DNA of 64,000 bases from Thalassobaculum sp. OXR-137. GTDB lineage: Bacteria > Pseudomonadota > Alphaproteobacteria > Thalassobaculales > Thalassobaculaceae. The number at the start of each line of letters is the position of its first letter. Position 1 is the stretch's first letter. Both the position numbers and the translations under genes were made by a program. The notes below the pieces were generated by a model. The model saw nothing but the letters and a program-made list of their open reading frames with translations, did not search any database and was not told the DNA's origin. The stretch covers positions 3,518,001 to 3,582,000 of the forward strand of contig NZ_CP139715.1 in NCBI RefSeq assembly GCF_034377285.1. Direction: 5' to 3'. Shown here piece after piece: positions 25,830-33,160 of this stretch.

Positions 25830-26918
25830 ATGACCTCGACCGCCCCTCTTACCCCCATCGGAACCGGGAACTTGCCGCCCCTCGGACCGCCTTCGGGCAT
25901 CGGTTCGCGGTCGCGCGATGACGATTCCGCGCGGGTGACGGGCGGGACCGGTCAGGGCACCGACCCGGGACGGGGGACGACCGGCGCGCGCATCGCCGGA
26001 TCCAGCGCCGGCCCTTCCGGTGCGCAGGGCGCCGACGGCCGCGCCGAACCGCTGCGACCTGGCCGGCCGCTGATCGGCGGCGGACCGTTCACCCTGGCGG
26101 TTGCCTTCGGGCTGCAGGCCGACCAGCAGTCGCAGACCGCGACCGCGGCCAGCGCCGACAGTCCGGCCCAGGCGGCCGAGATCGCCGCGCAGTCCTCCGC
26201 CGGACAGGATGCGGCCGGCGCCAACCAGCTTTCCGAGGAAGAGCAGAAGGTCGTCCGCGAGCTTCAGCAGCGCGACCAGGAAGTGCGCCGGCACGAGGCG
26301 GCGCATGCGGCGGCCGGCGGCGCACATGCAGGGTCGCCGACCTACACCTATCAGCGCGGGCCGGACGGCCGGCAGTATGCGGTCGGAGGTTCCGTCTCCA
26401 TCGACACCTCGCCGGTGAAGGGCGACCCGGAAGCGACCCTGCAGAAGGCCCGGCAGATTCGCGCCGCCGCCCTGGCGCCGGCCGACCCCTCGGGGCAGGA
26501 CAAGTCGGTCGCCTCCGCGGCCTCGGCCCTGGAACGCCAGGCCCAGGCTGAGATCTCCGCCGAGCGCCGCGCCGAGCAGACCGGAGAGGGCGAGGAGGGG
26601 ACGGCCGAGCCGGCGACGGAAAGCCGGACCGTCGACGCCACGCCGGACGTCGGTGGCGCGGCTGCCGCCGAGGGCGCGGACGGCGTTGCCTCGGAACAGT
26701 CGGGCCAGACCCAGGGTCTGGGCGCCGCGTCGGGACCGTCGTCGCAGGGCGACACCACTCCGGCTTTCGGATTCTCTGGCGGCACGGACGGGGACGACGA
26801 CGCGCCCGTGGGGCCGCGTCAATCCTCACCCTACGATCTCGCGGGGCTGGTCAGCCGGGCCTCCACCGGGTTCGACAACCGCACTCCGGCCCCGCAGCTC
26901 GTCTCCATCTCGGTCTGA
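25830..26918 (+). CDS. SprA-related putative metalloprotease (CJM1_0395 family)
   Basis: A 362-residue protein of the SprA-related family. The conserved core is LSEEEQKVVRELQQRDQEV followed by the zinc-type motif HEAAH (His155, Glu156, His159), then YQRGPDGRQYAVGGSVSID and KARQIRAAALAPADPS. The regions on either side are low-complexity (Gly/Ala/Ser/Asp rich), and there is no signal peptide. The function of the family is not established; the protease label rests on the HExxH motif. ATG 25830 is chosen over GTG 25812. It is convergent with the exported unknown at 27105 across palindromic element C, and a FlgC-like gene lies 1.2 kb away. Confidence 0.8.
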   Translation: MTSTAPLTPIGTGNLPPLGPPSGIGSRSRDDDSARVTGGTGQGTDPGRGTTGARIAGSSAGPSGAQGADGRAEPLRPGRPLIGGGPFTLAVAFGLQADQQSQTATAASADSPAQAAEIAAQSSAGQDAAGANQLSEEEQKVVRELQQRDQEVRRHEAAHAAAGGAHAGSPTYTYQRGPDGRQYAVGGSVSIDTSPVKGDPEATLQKARQIRAAALAPADPSGQDKSVASAASALERQAQAEISAERRAEQTGEGEEGTAEPATESRTVDATPDVGGAAAAEGADGVASEQSGQTQGLGAASGPSSQGDTTPAFGFSGGTDGDDDAPVGPRQSSPYDLAGLVSRASTGFDNRTPAPQLVSISV

Positions 26919-26954
26919 CGGACAGGCGCGTCCTTTTTTCTCCCTTCCCCCCAT

Positions 26955-27053
26955 CCGACTTCCTGGACGGTCCCGAAGGGCCGATCCAGGATCGTGTTCG
27001 GGCGCCCGTCCCAGGGTCCTGGATCGGCCCTTCGGGACCGTCCAGGAAGTCGG
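26955..27053. repeat. Palindromic intergenic element, copy C (perfect arms)
   Basis: The cleanest copy: 37-bp arms (26955-26991 and 27017-27053) are exactly complementary, with a 25-nt loop (26992-27016, ending CCCAGGG). The arm middle (GGTCCCGAAGGGCC) is itself near-palindromic. It lies between two convergent stops. Copy D, 1.5 kb away, is the same element in reverse orientation. Confidence 0.92.
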
Positions 27054-27104
27054 TAATGGGGAGAGAAGGGGAGTGGGGGAGAGAACGAACGCCGATCGGA
27101 GACG

Positions 27105-27911
27105 CTACTGCGTCTTCTTCTCGGCTTCTTCCGTCGCTGCCGGATCCCGGGGTTCCAGCATCGTGGGATCGAAACCCAGACACTCCTTGAAGCTGTCCGC
27201 CGTCTGCTCCGGCGCCTCGGAGCAGGTGTAGAACGTATTGCGGCAGGCGGTGTAGTCGGTCTCGGTCCCGCTGAACCGCAGGTCGTCGCACAGCTCGGAG
27301 AACCGCCGGGCGATCAGTGAGAAGCTCTCGGTCTGGTCCTCGACGGAATCCTTCTCCGGATTGAGCGCCCGGACCCGCAGGAACTGGGCGATCGCCTGGT
27401 TCGCGCGGTTCAGGGTCAGCTCCGCCGTCTGGCGCTCGCCGAGCAGGGTGAAGTAGGTCACGTGGATGGTCTCGCCCAGCATCATCTGGCGCAGGACCGG
27501 CGGAATGAAGCCCTCGCGTGCATCGCCCCAGATGATGAACTGCACGTCCCGTCCGCCCACTCGGTACAGGGTCGGCTCGCTGCTCACCTCCAGCGCCTTC
27601 AGCTCTTCCAGGTCGATCGGATCGTTCTCGTCGATACGGTAGGTCGGCAGGTGGTCGGGGGTGAGCTGCGCCTGGGACGAGCGCGGCAGGGAGAACTGTC
27701 CCCAGATCGAGTTGTCCTTCATCCGCATCAGCTTGAAACGGTAGCCGTCGCGGGTCAGGATCCGCGCCTCCAGGATCGGCCGGGTGGCGAGCGGGTCCTC
27801 GATCACCTCCACGTACCACTGGATGCGCTGGGCCTGCGCCTCGCGCGCGCCGAGGGCGGGCAGGGCGGCGAGAACCGCCAGAAGGATGAGGAAGATCCTC
27901 GCCAGGGGCAT
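27105..27911 (-). CDS. Conserved-looking exported protein of unknown function
   Basis: I do not recognise this 268-residue protein. A clear signal peptide (MPLARIFLILLAVLAALPALG, cleavage near AQA-QR) is followed by a soluble mature domain of about 215 residues. The first half looks beta-rich (WYVEVIEDPLATRPILEARILTR), with FIIWGDAREGFIPPVLRQMM in the middle. The C-terminal part has four cysteines (LCDD, ACRN, TCSE, ECLG) that could form two disulfides in the periplasm, and an acidic tail. It stands alone, between convergent element C and the divergent FlgC-like gene, so neighbours give no clear function. Confidence 0.75.
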   Translation of the reverse strand: MPLARIFLILLAVLAALPALGAREAQAQRIQWYVEVIEDPLATRPILEARILTRDGYRFKLMRMKDNSIWGQFSLPRSSQAQLTPDHLPTYRIDENDPIDLEELKALEVSSEPTLYRVGGRDVQFIIWGDAREGFIPPVLRQMMLGETIHVTYFTLLGERQTAELTLNRANQAIAQFLRVRALNPEKDSVEDQTESFSLIARRFSELCDDLRFSGTETDYTACRNTFYTCSEAPEQTADSFKECLGFDPTMLEPRDPAATEEAEKKTQ

Positions 27912-28074
27912 GTGTCCGGCGCTCCGCGTGCCGTGGGAGGGAGAAGGCTGGCGCCATGATAGCGGGCCGCACCGGGTCTGACGATCTTTCCGACCGGGCT
28001 CCGGTGCCGGCGTTAACCCGATCTAAACCGCCGGTACGGTAGCGTGACAGGCTTCCGGCTGGTAGGATACGGAC

Positions 28075-28491
28075 ATGGCGATCACCAACGGCATCTACAG
28101 CGCGCTCAGCGGTGCCACGGCGGCAACCCGGCGGTTCGACAATTCGGCGGCCAATGTCGCGAATCTGGAGAGCGTTTCGGCGCCGAACGGCTCCACCGCA
28201 TCCGTGGATGCGGCGGGCAACCCGCTGTTCCGTCCGCAGCGGAGCGTGGACAGCACGACGACCACCGGCGGCGTGCGCTCGACCCAGCAGCTCGTCGATC
28301 CGACCTCGGTCCAGCGCTACGATCCGGACGCGCCGGACGCCGATGGCGAGGGCCTGGTGAACCGGCCGAACGTCTCCCTGGAGAACGAGGTGGTCGACCA
28401 GATCGCCGCGCAGAAGCAGTTCGAGGCGAACCTGGCCACGATCAGGACCGCCGACGAGCTGTTCGAGTCCACGCTGGATATCCTGGGTTAA
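28075..28491 (+). CDS. FlgC-like flagellar basal-body rod protein, stand-alone
   Basis: A 138-residue protein with both conserved ends of rod/hook proteins: an N-terminal helix (IYSALSGATAATRRFDNSAANVANLES, where rod proteins have the ANNxANxxT-like motif) and a C-terminal helix (NVSLENEVVDQIAAQKQFEANL then TADELFESTLDILG). The middle YDPDAPDADGEGLVNRPNV matches FlgC, whose length is similar. However, no flgB, fliE or other rod gene adjoins it, so it may be an accessory or duplicated rod protein instead of the main FlgC. It is convergent with the NifU-like gene across element D. Confidence 0.8.
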   Translation: MAITNGIYSALSGATAATRRFDNSAANVANLESVSAPNGSTASVDAAGNPLFRPQRSVDSTTTTGGVRSTQQLVDPTSVQRYDPDAPDADGEGLVNRPNVSLENEVVDQIAAQKQFEANLATIRTADELFESTLDILG

Positions 28492-28525
28492 GGCCCGGAC
28501 GGGTTTAGCTTTCTCTAAAAAATAT

Positions 28526-28622
28526 CCGACTTCCTGGACGGCCCGCAGGGACGATCCAGGACCCTATGAAGGGCGCCCGAACACGATCCTGGATCGACCC
28601 TGCGGGCCGTCCAGGACGTCGG
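28526..28622. repeat. Palindromic intergenic element, copy D (inverted orientation)
   Basis: A 97-bp element with 36-bp arms (28526-28561, 28587-28622) that pair at 34 of 36 positions around a 25-nt loop. Read on the minus strand the loop begins TCGTGTTCGGGCGCCC, identical to the start of the copy C loop, so this copy is inverted relative to C. It sits between the convergent FlgC-like and NifU-like genes. Confidence 0.9.
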
Positions 28623-28658
28623 TTGGGGGTAGGAGGAGAAAACGGAAGCGAACCCCGC

Positions 28659-29075
28659 TCAACCCTTCTCCGCCAGCGCTTTGTTCGCCGCGCGGAAGGG
28701 GAGCATCACGCATTCCCAGCGCGACTTTGCCGCCCGCACCGGAGAGAAGGCCGAGAGCGCCGTCCAGGGAAGGGTTTCCGATCCGCCGGCCAGATAGGCC
28801 TCCACCGCCTTGGCCACGTCGGGCAGGGCGCCGGCATCCTGGCCGATTACGTTGTCGGCGATCATCGCAATCGACGCCTGGCACAGGGCGCAGCCCTGCA
28901 CCTTGGCGCCGACGGCCGTCACCGTGCCGCCCTCCAGGGTCAGGTCCACCGTGATGCGGTCGCCGCAGACCGGGTTGTCGACCCGGGCGGTGACGGTCGG
29001 CGCCTCCAGCCGGGGCAGGGCGCGGCCGGACCGGGCCAGGGCGACGATCTCGTCCTGATACAGCGCGTCGCTCAT
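28659..29075 (-). CDS. NifU/SufU-like iron-sulfur cluster scaffold protein
   Basis: A 138-residue IscU/SufU-fold scaffold. The three conserved cysteines appear as NPVCGD, GCALCQAS and RWECVMLPF, the positions that hold a nascent [2Fe-2S] cluster or zinc. It is the last gene of the six-gene molybdenum-hydroxylase maturation operon; its ATG overlaps the stop of the MoCF/MocA fusion by 4 bp (ATGA), so it is translationally coupled. In that setting it may supply the two [2Fe-2S] clusters carried by the small subunit of xanthine- or CO-dehydrogenase-type enzymes. That is inference: no isc or suf genes are next to it. Confidence 0.85.
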   Translation of the reverse strand: MSDALYQDEIVALARSGRALPRLEAPTVTARVDNPVCGDRITVDLTLEGGTVTAVGAKVQGCALCQASIAMIADNVIGQDAGALPDVAKAVEAYLAGGSETLPWTALSAFSPVRAAKSRWECVMLPFRAANKALAEKG

Positions 29076-30727
29076 TCCCCGGCCTCTCCGGTCGTTCCCC
29101 GGGCCTTCGCCAGCGCTTCCGGCGTGTCGATATCGGTCAGCACCGACTCGTCGTCGACCTCGATCTCCACCATCAGGTCCTCGTGATTGCCGATCAGGTG
29201 GCGTGCGCCGACATCGCCGGACACCCGGGCCATCTCCTCGAAGAACCGCTTGGCGAACAACACCGGATTGCCGCGCTTGCCGCGCCGGGTCGGCACGACG
29301 ATGGCACGGCCCTCCACCGGGTCGAAGGCGGCGATCATCCGGTCGATGATGGCGGTGCTGACCATCGGCATGTCGCCGAGGCAGATGATGACCCCGTCCA
29401 GATCCTCGCCGACCGCGTTGAGACCGGTCTTCATGGAGGTGGACAGCCCCTCGGCATAATCCGGGTTGTAGGCGTAGGACGGCTTCAGGTCGGCAAGGCA
29501 CGCCCGCACCGTGTCGGCCTCGTGGCCCAGCACCACGGTCATCGACGCCGCCTTGGACCCGGCGACCGCCTCGGCCACGTGACGCACCAGGGGCTTGCCG
29601 TCCAACTCGGCCAGCAGCTTGTTCTCCGCCCCCATCCGCCGGGACTGGCCGGCGGCGAGCACGATGGCGGCGATCTTCGGCGCCCGCGCCGTCGCGGTGT
29701 CGCCCTCGCCGCTGCTGGAGCGCCGGCGCGAGCGCGGCATCGGCCGGGTCGGAATGTCCTTCAGCAAACCGCCGACCCCCATCCGGCCGATCTCGGCCCG
29801 GCCCACGGGCACGTCGGCGATCAGCCGCTGCAGCACCCAGTCGAAGCCGTTCAGCTTGGGCGAGCGGGCGCAGCCGGGCAGGCCGACCACAGGCACGTCG
29901 CCGATCCGGCCGATCAGCATCAGGTTGCCTGGATCCACCGGCATGCCGAAATGCTCGACGATCCCGCCGGCCTGCTCGATGGCGGCGGGGACCACATCGC
30001 GCCGGTCGACCACGGCGGAGGCGCCGGAGACCAGGACCAGCCGGGCGCCCTTGTTCATCGTCTCGTCGATCGCCTTGGCCAGGGCCTCGGTGGCGTGGTC
30101 GCAGCGCACCTCGTGGCAGATCTCGCTGGCCATGCCGTGCAGCCGCGCCCGGGTGACCTCCATGGTGCTGTCGAGCACGCTCTCCTTGGTGCCGGGCAGG
30201 CGGGACTGCACCAGCCCCACCGGCGTCGACTCGTAGGGCTTCAGACGGACCATCGGCTGGTCGCGGCGGCCGATCTCCTCGGTCAGCAGCACCCGGTCGC
30301 CGGCGACGGCGAAGGAGATGATCTTCAGGGTGCCGATCATCTGGCCTTCCTCCACCGCCTGATAGGGCGGCACCAGGGCCAGGGTGATCGCCTCGTCCAC
30401 CAGGTTGAAGGCTTCGAGCCGCACCGGGTCGTAGAGCACGACGCCGGCGGTCTTGGCATAGAGATTGGCGCGGCCGGTGAAGGCGGCGCTGACGGTCGTG
30501 CCCTCGCCGGCCAGGGCGGCAACCAGCCGGTCGGCGGCGGCATCCTCGGCCACGTCGCCGTCTTCCAGCCGGGCGGCGATCACGCTGGTGAAGCCGGCCT
30601 CGCGCAGCAGGGCGACGTCGTCGGCGTCGAGCACGCGGCCTTTCTTCAGGCTGCGCTTCTCCAGGCGGCGGGAATGGGCCAGCACGGCCCCCTCGGCCTG
30701 CTCCAGCGGGGTGTCACCGAATATCAC
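29072..30727 (-). CDS. MoCF-like / MocA-like fusion for molybdenum cofactor cytidylylation
   Basis: A 551-residue two-domain protein. Residues 1-345 form a MoeA/MoaB-like molybdopterin-binding part, with VLVSGASAVVDRRDV (about 231-245) and VVGLPGCARSPKLNGFD (about 280-296) corresponding to the MoCF motifs. Residues 350-551 are a MobA-like nucleotidyltransferase with the NTP-binding LAAGQSRRMG (357-366), VLGHEAD and CLGDMPM. The likely role is to add CMP to molybdopterin, giving the cytosine dinucleotide cofactor of the xanthine oxidase/CO dehydrogenase family. It follows XdhC by 27 bp and overlaps the NifU-like gene by 4 bp. The cofactor preference (CTP not GTP) is inferred from context. Confidence 0.85.
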   Translation of the reverse strand: MIFGDTPLEQAEGAVLAHSRRLEKRSLKKGRVLDADDVALLREAGFTSVIAARLEDGDVAEDAAADRLVAALAGEGTTVSAAFTGRANLYAKTAGVVLYDPVRLEAFNLVDEAITLALVPPYQAVEEGQMIGTLKIISFAVAGDRVLLTEEIGRRDQPMVRLKPYESTPVGLVQSRLPGTKESVLDSTMEVTRARLHGMASEICHEVRCDHATEALAKAIDETMNKGARLVLVSGASAVVDRRDVVPAAIEQAGGIVEHFGMPVDPGNLMLIGRIGDVPVVGLPGCARSPKLNGFDWVLQRLIADVPVGRAEIGRMGVGGLLKDIPTRPMPRSRRRSSSGEGDTATARAPKIAAIVLAAGQSRRMGAENKLLAELDGKPLVRHVAEAVAGSKAASMTVVLGHEADTVRACLADLKPSYAYNPDYAEGLSTSMKTGLNAVGEDLDGVIICLGDMPMVSTAIIDRMIAAFDPVEGRAIVVPTRRGKRGNPVLFAKRFFEEMARVSGDVGARHLIGNHEDLMVEIEVDDESVLTDIDTPEALAKARGTTGEAGE

Positions 30728-30754
30728 GGTCGATGCTCTCCAAAAGCGCCGAGG

Positions 30755-31462
30755 TCAGGCGGCGGCCGCCACGATCGGCTTGGCGTGCAGCACGGCGGTC
30801 AGCTCGGCCAGCACCGAGATGGCGATCTCGGCCGGCGAGACGGCGCCGATATCCAGCCCGGCGGGGGCGTGGATCCGGCCGATGGTGGCGTTGTCGAATC
30901 CCATCTCCTTCAGCCGCTCGACCCGCTTGGCATGGGTACGTCGGGAGCCCAGACAGGTGATGTAAAAGGCGTCCGACTTGAGTGCGACCTCTAGGGCCGG
31001 GTCGTCCAGCTTCGGGTCGTGGGTCAGCGTCACGATGGCCGTGCGGTTGTCCGGCTTCAGGGCTTCCATCGCCTCGTCAGGCCAGTCGTCCATCAGGGTG
31101 ACGCCGGGAAAGCGTTCCGCCGTGGCGAAGCTGGCGCGCGGATCGACCACGATGACCTCGTAGCCGGCAATAGAGGCCATCGGCACCAGGGTCTGGGTGA
31201 TATGCACCGCACCGACGACGATCAGCCGCAGCGGCGGGTTGTGGCAGTCGAAGAACCAGCGGGTATTGCCCAGCTCTGCCACGCCGCTCTTGTTGTCGCG
31301 CAGCCGGTCGCGGGCTTCCTTCACGACGGCGTCCGGCAGATCGCCGTCCACCTTGTCGGCATAGACCAGGGCCTGGGTCTTGCCGTCGAGGCCGTCGACC
31401 AGGGTCACCGGGGTCTTCGAGCGGCGGGCGGTCTGCAGCTTGGAGAATATGTCGGCGCGCAT
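30755..31462 (-). CDS. XdhC family protein, C-terminal (Rossmann) half as a separate gene
   Basis: A 235-residue protein corresponding to the XdhC_C domain: a Rossmann-like start LRLIVVGAVHITQTLVPMA, then VIVVDPRASFA and the family signature LGSRRTHAKRVERL. XdhC binds the sulfurated molybdenum cofactor and hands it to xanthine dehydrogenase-type enzymes. In the canonical protein this half is joined to the XdhC_CoxI domain; here that domain is the preceding gene, separated by 3 bp. The two products probably work as a complex. A roughly 80-residue N-terminal extension (VTLVDGLDGKTQALVYADKV) precedes the Rossmann part. Confidence 0.9.
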   Translation of the reverse strand: MRADIFSKLQTARRSKTPVTLVDGLDGKTQALVYADKVDGDLPDAVVKEARDRLRDNKSGVAELGNTRWFFDCHNPPLRLIVVGAVHITQTLVPMASIAGYEVIVVDPRASFATAERFPGVTLMDDWPDEAMEALKPDNRTAIVTLTHDPKLDDPALEVALKSDAFYITCLGSRRTHAKRVERLKEMGFDNATIGRIHAPAGLDIGAVSPAEIAISVLAELTAVLHAKPIVAAAA

Positions 31463-31465
31463 GGC

Positions 31466-31807
31466 TCAGGCCTCCATCCGCTCGACCCAGACCTGGACGT
31501 TGCCGCCGCAGGCGAGGCCCACATCCCAGGCCTGCTCGTCGCTGACGCCGAAATCCATCAGCCGCGCATCGCCGCCTTCCATAATCTCGAAGGCCTCCTT
31601 GATGACCGCGCCCTCGATGCAGCCGCCGGAGACGGAGCCGACCATGGCGCCGTCGCCGTCGATCACCAGGCGCGAGCCCACGGGTCGGGGCGAGCTGCCC
31701 CAGGTCTTCACCACGGTGGCGAGCGCCACCTTGCGGCCTTCGGACAGCCACCCTTCGGCGGTGCCCAATACGTCGTCGATGCTGGCGAACGGTGTCGGAT
31801 CGGTCAT
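31466..31807 (-). CDS. XdhC/CoxI family protein, N-terminal half as a separate gene
   Basis: 113 residues that match only the XdhC_CoxI domain: VALATVVKTWGSSPRPVGSR, then MVGSVSGGCIEGAVI and the FGVSDEQAWDVGLACGG stretch with its two conserved cysteines (GGCIEG and ACGG). It lies 35 bp after the VWA gene and 3 bp before the XdhC_C gene, in the order of the domains in full-length XdhC. It takes part in protecting or sulfurating the molybdenum cofactor of a hydroxylase. This is a split gene with both halves intact; I see no frameshift, because each half has its own start and a tight junction. Confidence 0.9.
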   Translation of the reverse strand: MTDPTPFASIDDVLGTAEGWLSEGRKVALATVVKTWGSSPRPVGSRLVIDGDGAMVGSVSGGCIEGAVIKEAFEIMEGGDARLMDFGVSDEQAWDVGLACGGNVQVWVERMEA

Positions 31808-31842
31808 GGCTCCACGCCCTCCACGGTCAGATGCGCCCGGAT

Positions 31843-33150
31843 CTAGTGAGATTGAGACTGTCGAACCTCTTCTTCGACCCGGCGCAGGTTGGCGAGCCAG
31901 TCGTCCATCCCCTCGCGCCGGCGCAGGGACGGCCGGCCGATGGCTTCCGCCAGTTGCTCCAGGCTATCGAGAGAATGCACCGGCCGGAAGTCGTCGACAT
32001 GGGGAAGGATAGCCCGCACACCCTGAGATTTGGGGGCGAAACCGTCGTAGCGCAACAAGGGATTGAGCCAAATCAGCCGTCTGCACGACTTATGGAGTCG
32101 GTCCATTTCCCCGGCCAGTCCGGCGCCGACCTCCCGGTCGAGCCCGTCGGTGATCAGCACGACAATGGCGCCCTGGGTCAGCACCCGGCGGCCCCAGAAC
32201 CGGTTGAACTCGTGCAGGCAGTGGCCGATGCGGGTACCGCCGGACCAGTCGTTGACCACGTCGCCGACCTGGACCAGCGCCTCGTCCACATCCGTGTGCT
32301 TCAGGTAGCGGGTGACGTTGGTCAGCCGTGTGCCGAACAGGAAGGTGTGCACCCGGTCGCGGTCGTTGGTGATGGCGTGCATGAAATGCAGCAGCATCCG
32401 CGAGTAGCGGCTCATGGAGCCGGAGATGTCGCACAGCACCACCAGCGGCGGCCGGCGTGTGCGCTGCTTGCGGCGCTGCAGGGCGATCTCGTCGCCGCCC
32501 GAGCGCATGGTTGCCGACATGGTGCGGCGCAGGTCGAGGCGCAGGCCGTGCGGGGAGGGGCGGAAACGGCGGGTCTTGATCTCGGCGATGGGCAGGCGCA
32601 TGTCGCGGATCACCTGCTTGGCGCGCAGGATTTCCTCCGCCGTCATCTTCTCGAAATCCATCTCGCGCAGCAGTTCCCGGTCCGACCAGGTCATCGCCGC
32701 GTCGAGCTCGATCTCCTCTTCCTCCGGCTCCTGCGGGTCCGCATTGCCGGGGTTCTCGGATTTCAGCGCCTCGGCCAGGCGCCGGTTCATCTCCTGGCCC
32801 TTCTCCTTGTCCTCGTCGGCATCGCCGCGGAACTCGGGCAGGATCATCTGCAGCATGCGCTCCAGCAGGCGCGGATTGCGCCAGAACACGTGGAACGCCT
32901 GGTCGAAGATCTCGCGCTGGTCGCGGCGGTTCACGAAGACCGCGTGCAGGGTCCAGTAGAAGTCGCGCCGGTTGGTGATGCCGGCCACGCGCACCGCCTC
33001 GACCGCGTCCAGCACCTTGCCGGGTCCCACGGGCAGGCCGGCCGCGCGCAGGGTGCGGCCGAAATGCATGATGTTCTGGATCAGCTTGCCGCCGCCCTCG
33101 GCCCCGGCATCGGGGAGGGAATAGTCGGGCGGGCTCAGATCGTCGGGCAT
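31843..33150 (-). CDS. CoxE-type von Willebrand factor A domain protein
   Basis: A 435-residue protein of the CoxE/VWA family, which works with a MoxR-type ATPase to mature the Mo-Cu or Mo site of CO dehydrogenase-like enzymes. The metal-ion-dependent adhesion site is DISGSMS (Asp241, Ser243, Ser245), with the later TRIGHCL and TDGLDRE segments completing it. An N-terminal helical region and an acidic stretch (about 140-150) precede it. ATG 33150 has AAGGGG upstream; it starts 10 bp after the ATPase stop. The pair corresponds to coxD-coxE of Oligotropha. Confidence 0.9.
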   Translation of the reverse strand: MPDDLSPPDYSLPDAGAEGGGKLIQNIMHFGRTLRAAGLPVGPGKVLDAVEAVRVAGITNRRDFYWTLHAVFVNRRDQREIFDQAFHVFWRNPRLLERMLQMILPEFRGDADEDKEKGQEMNRRLAEALKSENPGNADPQEPEEEEIELDAAMTWSDRELLREMDFEKMTAEEILRAKQVIRDMRLPIAEIKTRRFRPSPHGLRLDLRRTMSATMRSGGDEIALQRRKQRTRRPPLVVLCDISGSMSRYSRMLLHFMHAITNDRDRVHTFLFGTRLTNVTRYLKHTDVDEALVQVGDVVNDWSGGTRIGHCLHEFNRFWGRRVLTQGAIVVLITDGLDREVGAGLAGEMDRLHKSCRRLIWLNPLLRYDGFAPKSQGVRAILPHVDDFRPVHSLDSLEQLAEAIGRPSLRRREGMDDWLANLRRVEEEVRQSQSH

Positions 33151-33160
33151 GTCCGGCCCC

